Shown: positions 1 through 5,016, numbered from the stretch's first letter. The stretch is DNA of 5,107 nucleotides from Thermoplasmata archaeon (GCA_021835265.1 JAKBQK010000088.1:1-5107), one strand, 5' to 3'. The notes: generated from the sequence alone by a model not told the origin. Numbers and translations: made by a program.

Positions 1-28
1 TAACCTCCCATATTACAAAAGACCGCTC
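1..28 (+). repeat. Left arm of a 28-bp inverted repeat
   Basis: Bases 1-28 match the reverse complement of 377-404 at 27 of 28 positions; base 22 is A here and G in the other arm on the matching strand. Similarity stops sharply after base 28. The arm touches the window edge, so the repeat may continue further left. Confidence 0.85.
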
Positions 29-34
29 ATCTGA
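1..34 (+). pseudogene. 3' end of a second copy of the membrane-protein gene at 149-712 (partial)
   Basis: Read from base 2, the plus strand gives NLPYYKRPLI and then a TGA stop at 32-34. NLPYYKRPL is identical to residues 104-112 of the membrane protein encoded on the minus strand at 149-712. The two DNA copies differ at one base in 28, and that change is synonymous (AGA versus AGG, both Arg), which suggests both copies were once coding. The 149-712 protein continues for 75 more residues after this motif, whereas this copy stops one codon later. It is therefore probably a truncated, inverted paralogue whose body lies left of the window. Only ten codons are visible, so this rests mainly on the repeat. 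Confidence 0.4.
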
Positions 35-38
35 TCAA

Positions 39-134
39 TTATGTTTTTACGTTTTGAGATAATGTATAATGGTTGTTCCCTTTGATGAGTTTATAACGAA
101 CTTTATCAACCCCTAACTCTTTTGCTGATTTCAT
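39..134 (-). CDS. Candidate small protein or orphan C-terminal gene fragment (31 aa)
   Basis: This minus-strand frame starts at ATG (134) and ends at TAA (41-39). It is charged and lysine-rich, beginning MKSAKELGVDKVRYKLIKG. The same frame is open upstream to 206, giving 55 codons in all that pass through segments such as SLSQPGKEIEV and RISYQ. That extension overlaps the 3' end of the 149-712 gene in another frame. The amino-acid balance looks like real protein, and the piece AKELGV could be one helix of a larger domain. There is no convincing Shine-Dalgarno before the ATG, and I recognise no family. It could be the surviving C-terminus of a gene broken by the rearrangement that made the inverted repeat, a small overlapping gene, or chance. 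Confidence 0.3.
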   Translation of the reverse strand: MKSAKELGVDKVRYKLIKGNNHYTLSQNVKT

Positions 135-148
135 TTGGTAAGAAATTC

Positions 149-712
149 TCACTTCGATTTCTTTACCAGGCTGAGAAAGAGAGACTTGCTTTCCTGTGTT
201 CCATTTTTACTGGAGGCTACAAGCCTGTTCTGCCAGACTATCTGCAAAGCTTCTCCTATTATTAACCCTGTGGCAAACCCAAGCAGGACCGAAAAGAAAG
301 AATCATCGTAGCCAGGGAAGAAGAAAATTATGGCCATTCTCCCTATGAATGCTATGGACCATACGCCTATGACCCAGAGCGGCCTTTTGTAATATGGGAG
401 GTTATTCTTAGTATAGAATGTTACTCCTTTCCCGGTGTGAATCGAAATATACATTCCAAAAAGAAACGCAAGAAATACGAAAATTGTTTCCAGAAAGCCT
501 ATTCCATAATCTGCTACTATTGTGAAAACTGCGTAAAGCAATGGTCCAACGACCAGGCTTCTTCCCGTAAATCTCCCCCCATGCAGTGCTCTTACAATTT
601 TTCTTGATAGAAATATTACGACTATTGCAAGAAATGATACCAGTTTATGGGACAGAACCTGCACATAAACGGAGTCGTATATATTTTCAGCACTTTCAAA
701 GAACCTGAACAT
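149..712 (-). CDS. Five-helix integral membrane protein, unknown function (weakly CcdC/DUF1453-like)
   Basis: This 187-residue protein has five likely membrane helices at about 18-37, 51-68, 70-91, 112-133 and 138-160. A basic loop (about 38-51, ending GRFTGRS) and a basic C-terminal tail (about 161-187, ending LVKKSK) flank them. The ATG at 712 is the only early start: an in-frame TGA lies four codons upstream. The order, with an R-rich loop before helix 2, a YYKRP motif before helix 4 and Gly/Glu-containing final helices, recalls the CcdC/DUF1453 membrane family. That is an impression from pattern only, and no catalytic motif is visible. The gene begins 15 bases after the stop of a tnpB-like remnant. 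I see neither a clear TATA element nor a good Shine-Dalgarno, so it may be read from upstream. Residues 104-112 are the part duplicated at the window's left edge. Confidence 0.75.
   Translation of the reverse strand: MFRFFESAENIYDSVYVQVLSHKLVSFLAIVVIFLSRKIVRALHGGRFTGRSLVVGPLLYAVFTIVADYGIGFLETIFVFLAFLFGMYISIHTGKGVTFYTKNNLPYYKRPLWVIGVWSIAFIGRMAIIFFFPGYDDSFFSVLLGFATGLIIGEALQIVWQNRLVASSKNGTQESKSLFLSLVKKSK
377..404 (-). repeat. Right arm of a 28-bp inverted repeat, inside the membrane-protein gene
   Basis: This arm encodes NLPYYKRPL in the 149-712 gene on the minus strand. It matches bases 1-28 in inverted orientation at 27 of 28 positions. The arms are separated by 348 bases. Confidence 0.85.
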
Positions 713-727
713 GGAACCTACTCATCA

Positions 728-1078
728 TCAGACTGTGATCGGGATTAGCTCGTGATCTCGTCTTCCTGCCTTAGCAGAGATCTTCCCCTTTAAGGGTTGC
801 TGGCGCAATCTCCATGGGCTTGAACTTTCTTATACGGGAAGGTACTCTTTCCTTCCTAAGCCACCTGACTTTAAGGATGCAGGCACCCATGAAGCAATAT
901 GCAATCCGACCACTTTCGCTTCTTTCTGCCAGCGGACAACACAATATCCAGGAATAATAATAAGCTTTTCGCTGGCCTTCATCCCCAATCTTGCGAGGTG
1001 GTAATTCTCACGCGCATTGTTAGAATTTTCTGCCGTTCTTCTCTTATGAATAATTTTACAGGGATCACTGCTGGGAAA
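728..1078 (-). pseudogene. tnpB: Decayed 3' part of a tnpB-like (IS200/IS605 or IS607 family) gene
   Basis: One minus-strand frame is open from 1120 to 833, interrupted by a TAA at 832-830, and then open again to a TGA at 730-728. Near its start it reads F, about five residues, a single Cys, then TAENSNNAREN and YHLARLG. This resembles the end of the TnpB zinc ribbon and RuvC-III region, whose usual form is A-D-x-N-A-A-x-N-I-A-R-x-G. The key Asp and most zinc cysteines are missing, which fits decay. After the internal stop the frame gives ESSSPWRLRQQ and later RRDHELIPITV, like the Pro- and Arg-rich tails of these proteins. No N-terminal two-thirds is present. The frame overlaps the end of the 1065-1460 gene, so the insertion may have replaced that gene's original 3' end. 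The call rests on motif resemblance without a database search. Confidence 0.4.
837..856. repeat. Short stem-loop inside the tnpB-like remnant
   Basis: GGAAGG (837-842) and CCTTCC (851-856) form a 6-bp stem with an 8-base loop. It sits near the 3' end of the remnant, where intact elements of this family encode a structured guide RNA. A short perfect stem of this size could also arise by chance. Confidence 0.35.
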
Positions 1079-1460
1079 TTGATTCCATTTTTCTTGAAGT
1101 CCTGATGGATATTGCGTATTTCACAATATATATTACTGGTAGAACATAGAACCCCAGTATCATTGTTGTATCGGCCTCACTTAATGGAACCATGCTTCCG
1201 AATTCCATGAGAGCTGAAATATGCGCCGGATTTGTTGATATTGCAATTGCAACAAAGCCCAGTATAAAACCCAACAGCTGTGCACGTTTATTTCCGCTTA
1301 GAACAAAATAAGCAACAACCAGTATCACAAACACTGAAGCATATGTCGCAACAGTCAGTCCCAATGGAACCAGCCTATTTACTCTCAATATGTAACCTCC
1401 AAGGGCGATTACAACTGCGTCAGCAAACATAAGCAATGAAAGGAATCTGTTGCTCTTCAA
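1065..1460 (-). CDS. Small four-helix membrane protein, unknown function
   Basis: This 131-residue protein has four hydrophobic segments at about 5-25, 31-54, 59-76 and 97-117 and a short basic tail (TSRKMESISQQ). I recognise no family motif. The start chosen is TTG at 1460: an in-frame TAA lies four codons upstream, and a TATA-like TTAAAT is centred about 25 bases before the TTG, the right distance for a leaderless archaeal transcript. The next candidate, ATG at 1430 (residue 11), would cut into the first helix. The gene lies 54 bases downstream of the GntR regulator on the same strand, so it may respond to it or be co-transcribed as well as using its own promoter. Its last dozen or so codons overlap the frame of the tnpB-like remnant, so the C-terminus may not be original. 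Confidence 0.6.
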   Translation of the reverse strand: MKSNRFLSLLMFADAVVIALGGYILRVNRLVPLGLTVATYASVFVILVVAYFVLSGNKRAQLLGFILGFVAIAISTNPAHISALMEFGSMVPLSEADTTMILGFYVLPVIYIVKYAISIRTSRKMESISQQ

Positions 1461-1482
1461 CTCTTTTTGATATTATGGTCGG

Positions 1483-1488
1483 ATTTAA
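1483..1488 (-). promoter_or_regulatory. Probable TATA element for the 1065-1460 gene
   Basis: On the minus strand the sequence AAGAG-TTAAAT-CC places a purine-rich TFB-recognition-like stretch before a TATA-like hexamer. The hexamer is centred about 25 bases before the TTG at 1460. This spacing fits leaderless transcription and supports the TTG start. Confidence 0.45.
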
Positions 1489-1514
1489 CTCTTATCCATT
1501 TTTTACTTAAATGA

Positions 1515-2177
1515 TCAAAATTTATAGAGAGTTGGAAGTATCTGGTTTTTAACAAAATTGATCACGTTCTCCTCATGCTTTGTCATTTCTTCGAAAGCTT
1601 TTGAAGGGTCTCTATTAATTATGGCCTGGAAGACTGATTCGTGTTCTCTGGAATCCTCTTCAGAAACATCCACGACAGAGAAGAAAGTGAGTCTCACTAT
1701 TTTCAGTTTTCTCCTGATTTCCTGGCTGTATCTTTCCATATATTTGTTACCGCTGTTTCTGTCAATAAAACTGTGGAACTGGTCATCCAGATCAACTTTC
1801 TTGAAAGACTGCACATCACTTTCCTTGTAGACAGAAGCTACATTTGACATGAATTTTTTAAAATCGGCTAACTGATCTCTGCTGATCCTCATTGCGCAGA
1901 GCCTTGCGTTTTCTGTTTCGATAACCTTTCTGGCCTCATATAGCTCTATTAGATCATCAGGTGACGCAATGATCACTCGATATGATCTACCTGTCTTCTC
2001 GAGTAACCCATCTTTGTTAAGTGCAATCAGACTCTCCCGTATTGGTGTCCTGCTTATTTTTAGCTTGCTTGCAATAGCCTCTTCGCTGACGAATTGGCCG
2101 ACCTTCAATTTCCCTTGTGCTATATTCCCATAAATATAATCGTACGCACGCGAAGAAAGGCTGACTTTTTGTTCCAT
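1515..2177 (-). CDS. GntR-family transcriptional regulator, FadR/FCD subfamily
   Basis: This is a 220-residue, full-length member of the family. Counting from the ATG at 2177, an N-terminal winged helix-turn-helix spans about residues 6-70, with a recognition helix in ISRTPIRESL and the wing near LLEKTGRSYRV. It binds DNA as a dimer. The C-terminal half is an all-helical FCD ligand-sensing domain (about 75-210). Its metal or ligand site is visible as Asp131 and His135 (DDQFH), His179 (SREHESV) and His201 (MTKHEEN). FCD domains usually sense small carboxylic or sugar acids; nothing here shows which. The frame also opens at a GTG two codons upstream, but ATG is preferred because a TATA-like element lies about 28 bases before it. 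A GntR-type palindrome at 2306-2315 lies about 130 bases upstream, consistent with autoregulation. FCD regulators are common in bacteria and patchy in archaea, so lateral gain is possible. Confidence 0.93.
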   Translation of the reverse strand: MEQKVSLSSRAYDYIYGNIAQGKLKVGQFVSEEAIASKLKISRTPIRESLIALNKDGLLEKTGRSYRVIIASPDDLIELYEARKVIETENARLCAMRISRDQLADFKKFMSNVASVYKESDVQSFKKVDLDDQFHSFIDRNSGNKYMERYSQEIRRKLKIVRLTFFSVVDVSEEDSREHESVFQAIINRDPSKAFEEMTKHEENVINFVKNQILPTLYKF

Positions 2178-2200
2178 GATCACAATCCATTATATATGGG

Positions 2201-2208
2201 TACTTAAG
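2201..2208 (-). promoter_or_regulatory. Probable TATA element for the GntR regulator
   Basis: On the minus strand, GTGAAAG precedes CTTAAGTA, whose centre is about 28 bases before the ATG at 2177, as expected for a leaderless transcript. A more obvious TATATA at 2191-2196 is only 16 bases before the ATG, too close to serve that start, though it could act with a different start site. Confidence 0.4.
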
Positions 2209-2294
2209 CTTTCACCTTTGCATTATTAAAAAAAATAAATATAAAAATGATTACTGTCAGACTTTGATCCATTCAAATTGACTGGAAGGCAGTA

Positions 2295-2323
2295 TTTTAA
2301 GTTATTTGTATACAATCTTAAAA
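2295..2323. promoter_or_regulatory. Nested palindrome with GntR-type operator core TTGTATACAA
   Basis: The core TTGTATACAA (2306-2315) is a perfect 10-bp palindrome and equals the centre of the classical Bacillus subtilis GntR operator. It is bracketed by TTTTAAG (2295-2301) and CTTAAAA (2317-2323), which are exact inverted copies. Each flank reads as a TATA-like CTTAAAA pointing outward. A dimeric GntR-family protein bound at the core would sit next to two divergent core promoters. The likely binder is the regulator at 1515-2177; the link is inferred from the motif and proximity. Confidence 0.5.
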
Positions 2324-2686
2324 AATAGACTGATCTGGCGCTGAGCCATATTTAAGAGATTTTTTGGAGAAAATACAGATTTTTATTAATTTTATTAACG
2401 CTATATAATAGACATTTTATTAGCGACTCTGTGAATTTACAGTTTCAAAATGCTTTTTTCTGCAATAGATCTTCATGTCGGTTGGTTCTCACGTAAATGC
2501 AATACCGTATGTTTCAAAAAAGGCGTTTTCCTTATTTTATCATTTTCCAGGTTGTTATGTGAGTATCCCAGATGAATTTTACAAGTTGAAACCAGTAAGA
2601 TGAGAAGGTAAAGGTTTATACGTGCTGCCACCGTGTTAATGCGCATTTTTGTAATATAATTAAAAAAATAATCTTACTTGGTTAGG

Positions 2687-2694
2687 TTTAAATA
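2687..2694 (+). promoter_or_regulatory. TATA element for the 2725-3171 gene
   Basis: TTTAAATA follows the GGTTAGG stretch and is centred about 34 bases before the ATG at 2725. Transcription would start near 2717, giving a leader of under ten bases. No Shine-Dalgarno is present before the ATG, which agrees with near-leaderless translation. Confidence 0.6.
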
Positions 2695-2724
2695 GATTGA
2701 AGTCGTAATAGTGTTTGGTTAAAT

Positions 2725-3171
2725 ATGGTTGAAGTCTCATATTCAAAGGGAAGAATAATCGGATTACTGCTGGTTGTTGACTTCATAATAACATTTGCAA
2801 TACTGTTCACTGATAAAAATCTCCAGACTGATTTTGGCTTTGTAAAACCTTATTTTATTCACTGGTATGGTATGCTTGTAACGGGGATCATTGACATAAT
2901 TGGTGCCGTAATAATAATTGCAAAACCCACAAGAGTATATCAGAAGGCAGGAACGATTGGTTCAGCTTTGCTGGCTCTCTTTCTCATAGCAGATCTTGCG
3001 ACTTACAAAATGGTTGGATTTGCTTCTGTTTCGCAGTTTGCTACCTACCTGTTCGGGTTTTCCCGTTACCCAGGTGTCAAGCCATACATTCCAGGACTTT
3101 ACGACATTCTCTTCGTATTCTACATAATCACAGCAATAACAGGAATGTGGGTCCTGAGAAATTCCAGCTAA
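2725..3171 (+). CDS. Four-helix membrane protein, unknown function
   Basis: This 148-residue protein has four likely membrane helices at about 10-28, 45-66, 75-93 and 125-144. A longer extracytoplasmic or cytoplasmic loop between helices 3 and 4 (about 94-124) is rich in aromatics, Gly and Pro, with FSRYPGVKPYIPG. Asp residues lie in or near three helices (D19, D57, D90). The arrangement is reminiscent of small DoxX-like or quinone-interacting membrane proteins, but no diagnostic motif is seen and the function is unknown. It starts at ATG 2725 directly behind a short-leader promoter. It stands alone: the next gene begins 165 bases on behind its own promoter-like elements. It is divergent from the GntR regulator across the 540-bp intergenic region and is a candidate target of it. 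Confidence 0.75.
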   Translation: MVEVSYSKGRIIGLLLVVDFIITFAILFTDKNLQTDFGFVKPYFIHWYGMLVTGIIDIIGAVIIIAKPTRVYQKAGTIGSALLALFLIADLATYKMVGFASVSQFATYLFGFSRYPGVKPYIPGLYDILFVFYIITAITGMWVLRNSS

Positions 3172-3233
3172 ATAACTGAAGTCACCCTCAGAATCAGACA
3201 AAGTGCCGGACATGGAATGGAAGTATTGCTGGA

Positions 3234-3244
3234 TTTATATTTAA
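3234..3244 (+). promoter_or_regulatory. Possible TATA element for the nucleotidyltransferase-glycosyltransferase unit
   Basis: TTTATATTTAA is the strongest TATA-like element in the 3172-3336 gap. It would give a start near 3265 and a leader of about 70 bases. A weaker TTAATATT at 3286-3293 would give a leader of about 20 bases that still carries the ribosome binding site; I cannot decide between them. Confidence 0.45.
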
Positions 3245-3265
3245 CAATAAAAAGAATAGCAATAC

Positions 3266-3306
3266 TTAATATTGTGAATTTGTTGTTAATATTGTACCAA
3301 TAATAT
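3266..3306. repeat. Direct repeat plus overlapping imperfect palindrome upstream of the nucleotidyltransferase
   Basis: TTAATATTGT occurs at 3266-3275 and again at 3286-3295, exactly 20 bases apart and so on the same face of the helix. The second copy forms the left arm of an imperfect palindrome around 3296 (TAATATTG, TAC, CAATAATA; 3287-3305). The position, just downstream of a TATA-like element, would suit a repressor site. Confidence 0.45.
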
Positions 3307-3329
3307 CATTCAGGGAAAATGAGTGGAAA

Positions 3330-3334
3330 GTGAT
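3330..3334 (+). promoter_or_regulatory. Shine-Dalgarno GTGAT before the nucleotidyltransferase
   Basis: GTGAT matches the archaeal 16S anti-Shine-Dalgarno (full complement GGAGGTGAT). It ends 2 bases before the first ATG (3337) and 5 bases before the adjacent second ATG (3340), so the second Met is the better-spaced start. Confidence 0.5.
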
Positions 3335-3336
3335 TC

Positions 3337-3978
3337 ATGATGTCGCAGGGAAACACTAAGGATTCGAAGATTTCCATTGCCAGGAAATTCTTTAAGCTTC
3401 TGGGAACTAGAAATTTAGTCTTTCTGGGTATATCCGGATCTGTTTCCTACGAACCTGAACCTGATGATGACGTTGACATTTTCATCATAACAAGTGCCGG
3501 GAAACTCTGGTCTACCATAATAAGGGCCATTATATTACGAAGAATGTTCGGTTTCGACTCCATATGCCTTTCCCTTTGTCTTGACACTGTTTCTGCAGAT
3601 ACATTGTTCAACCAGAGTGATGATTTTATCGTCGCAAAGGATTCTCTAAACGTCATACCCCTGTATGGTGAGACTTATTATGAAAATCTGCTGAATGGAA
3701 GTTTGCTCATAAAGAAATTTTTTCCTGAACGATTTAAACCCACCGGTAACGATAAACGGCAGGAAAACCGATCAAGTCCACTGGAATACCTTGTGTATAT
3801 CCCGTCTTCCGTATTCCTCCTTCTGAAGGGATTGGTTCACAACCACAGGTACAGGGCTCACCTCACTCCTGACTCCTGTTTCAAAACAGTTTTGGGATTT
3901 CACAGATTCTATCTTGATAGCGCTAAATACCAGAAATTACGCAGGATGTATTCCAGTACTGGTGATAAGAATGAGTAG
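3337..3978 (+). CDS. Predicted nucleotidyltransferase (DNA polymerase beta / MNT-like fold)
   Basis: This 213-residue protein is expected to transfer a nucleoside monophosphate from an NTP to an unknown acceptor. The signature is Gly34-Ser35 followed nine residues later by Asp45-x-Asp47 in a strand (GISGSVSYEP, then DDDVDIFIIT), the metal-binding core of the superfamily. A third carboxylate may be Asp83 in ICLSLCLDTVS. The second half is not part of the minimal domain. It has a VIPLYG motif (106-111), a hydrophobic helix at about 151-167 that could lie on the membrane, and a basic C-terminus. The Met pair at residues 1-2 leaves the start uncertain by one codon (3337 or 3340). The gene overlaps the following glycosyltransferase gene by 8 bases and contains that gene's ribosome binding site, so the two are very likely co-expressed. 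There is no HEPN partner, so an MNT-HEPN toxin-antitoxin role is unlikely. The acceptor cannot be read from the sequence. Confidence 0.8.
   Translation: MMSQGNTKDSKISIARKFFKLLGTRNLVFLGISGSVSYEPEPDDDVDIFIITSAGKLWSTIIRAIILRRMFGFDSICLSLCLDTVSADTLFNQSDDFIVAKDSLNVIPLYGETYYENLLNGSLLIKKFFPERFKPTGNDKRQENRSSPLEYLVYIPSSVFLLLKGLVHNHRYRAHLTPDSCFKTVLGFHRFYLDSAKYQKLRRMYSSTGDKNE
3961..3966 (+). promoter_or_regulatory. Shine-Dalgarno GGTGAT that fixes the glycosyltransferase start
   Basis: GGTGAT is a six-base match to the anti-Shine-Dalgarno complement and lies 4 bases before ATG 3971, inside the last codons of the nucleotidyltransferase gene. It argues for ATG 3971 over the in-frame TTG at 3914 or GTG at 3962, and for translational coupling of the two genes. 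Confidence 0.75.
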
Positions 3979-4852
3979 TTGCGCCATAATATTCTCATAT
4001 AATTCTCAGATGGATGTGGAATTCTTTGTAAAAAATTTTGACACATTGCAACTGGATAAAATGATTATCTGCGCTGAAGGTGATTTGAACGTTTCCAAGA
4101 TACGTCATATGGCTGAAGGGAAGAACATAGATCTGATTCTTGGCAGCGAAAGACTCGGAAAGACCAATGCGTATAACAGTGCACTAAAACGAATGGATTG
4201 TGATCTGGCATTTCTTATATCCGGGGATGTTCGCTTTGATCCAAGCATCATCAAGAAAATTGAAATGAAAATAACGGGAAATGAGATCATAATACCCAGA
4301 GTCCTGCCTGTTCCTTCAGAAAAGCTGGCCAGTAAAATTGCCAGTGTGATGTGGAACGTACATGATACTTATCTAACCAGTTCTGATGACTTTTATGTAA
4401 AGTCAGGAGGGGAGTTTCAGGCAGTCCCGGCTAAATTTCTTATAGATTTACCGCCAGTGGTAAATGATGATGAATTTTTATGCCTATCTGCCAAAAGGGA
4501 TGGAGCCATGGTTCTCTATTCGGATGAGTATATAGTACATAACTGGGTACCGGAAACGTTTCACGATCTTCTCATACAGAGGATCAGAGTAAACTTTGGG
4601 CATATGGAAATGGAAAAATACTTTGGGAAAAGTTCCTCACTAATTTTAAATTTTCCAAAAAATATAAAAAAATCAGTCTTGCTGATGAAAAACCATTTGA
4701 AGAGATTTCCCCTTGATATGGCATTCATCCTGCCTGCTATTCTAATTGAGCTTGTATCTATCATATATGCTTTCTTTGACTTTAAGACCTACAGGGACCA
4801 TAAACTCTGGAAGATAGTCAACACTTCGAAAGATTCTGGAAACGGTACTTGA
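3971..4852 (+). CDS. Glycosyltransferase, GT-A fold, family-2-like, with a C-terminal membrane helix
   Basis: This 293-residue protein should transfer a sugar from a nucleotide- or lipid-linked donor. The GT-A domain (about 1-215) shows an N-terminal strand (CAIIFSYNSQ), the donor-side motif RLGKTNAYNSAL (61-72), a DxD-equivalent SGDVRFD (84-90), the catalytic-acid region NDDEF (165-169) and a QxxR-type IQRIRVNFGH (202-211), in the usual order. The QxxR motif is typical of processive or membrane-linked family-2 enzymes. The C-terminal part has a basic, amphipathic stretch (230-246) and one membrane helix at about 249-268, so the enzyme probably sits on the cytoplasmic face of the membrane. 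It begins at ATG 3971 behind a strong GGTGAT site and overlaps the nucleotidyltransferase gene by 8 bases. In Thermoplasmatales, which lack a cell wall, such enzymes often build membrane glycolipids or protein glycans; that role is inferred. The acceptor is unknown. Confidence 0.82.
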   Translation: MSSCAIIFSYNSQMDVEFFVKNFDTLQLDKMIICAEGDLNVSKIRHMAEGKNIDLILGSERLGKTNAYNSALKRMDCDLAFLISGDVRFDPSIIKKIEMKITGNEIIIPRVLPVPSEKLASKIASVMWNVHDTYLTSSDDFYVKSGGEFQAVPAKFLIDLPPVVNDDEFLCLSAKRDGAMVLYSDEYIVHNWVPETFHDLLIQRIRVNFGHMEMEKYFGKSSSLILNFPKNIKKSVLLMKNHLKRFPLDMAFILPAILIELVSIIYAFFDFKTYRDHKLWKIVNTSKDSGNGT

Positions 4853-4956
4853 TGCCACCCAGTAACTTCTGTTTAGAACTTGTGGTTTTTGGTTTATCAA
4901 TTGGCACTCTGTCAATATTGGATGTACGAAAAACATGTGTGCATCCTCCTGATCTA

Positions 4957-4972
4957 ATGAGAACTTTCTCAT
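4957..4972. repeat. Hairpin with 7-bp perfect arms
   Basis: ATGAGAA and TTCTCAT flank a two-base centre. The site lies 104 bases after the glycosyltransferase stop and 45 bases past the stop of the tnpB-like tail on the other strand. It could be a subterminal hairpin of an IS200/IS605-type right end, or a terminator stem for the glycosyltransferase gene, although no T-run follows on the plus strand. Confidence 0.45.
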
Positions 4973-5016
4973 GGTAAGCCCATATTTCACTGTGATCTCA
5001 ATAACTATTTCCGCTG

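Larger units (their letters stand above)
2184..2724. other. 540-bp AT-rich intergenic region between divergent genes
   Basis: No convincing gene is present. The stretch contains the regulator's promoter, a nested palindrome (2295-2323), a TATA-like ATATAATA (2403-2410) pointing right, an imperfect palindrome of CTGT and ACAG arms (2429-2442), a rightward promoter-like AAAGGTTTATA (2610-2620) and the promoter of the next gene (2687-2694). One 41-codon plus-strand frame (2450-2575) follows the ATATAATA element. I saw no tRNA, rRNA or CRISPR repeats. The region is long for a compact archaeal genome and probably carries regulation or an unrecognised RNA. Confidence 0.6.

Noticed and set aside
713..740. 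C/D-box-like CTGATGATGA on the minus strand
   Set aside because: The box-like elements overlap, and no properly spaced partner boxes or terminal stem were found, so a C/D guide RNA is not supported.
899..1105. Plus-strand 68-codon frame in the gap
   Set aside because: It is antisense to the frame with the TnpB-like motif, has no promoter or Shine-Dalgarno before its ATG, and runs into the opposite strand's membrane-protein gene. It looks like a shadow.
1558..1847. Two plus-strand frames opposite the GntR gene
   Set aside because: They lie wholly inside a clearly recognised regulator gene on the other strand and are Ser/Leu-rich shadow translations.
3319..3333. Five-codon mini-frame ATG-AGT-GGA-AAG-TGA just before the nucleotidyltransferase
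   Set aside because: It is too short to support a leader-peptide claim and may be chance; no attenuation structure was seen.
3914..3970. Upstream TTG (3914) or GTG (3962) start for the glycosyltransferase
   Set aside because: The added residues would lie within the nucleotidyltransferase gene and precede a normal first GT-A strand. GGTGAT four bases before ATG 3971 decides the start.
3337..3978. MNT antitoxin of a HEPN-MNT toxin-antitoxin pair
   Set aside because: The protein is longer than a minimal MNT antitoxin, and neither neighbour has a HEPN motif; the partner is a glycosyltransferase.
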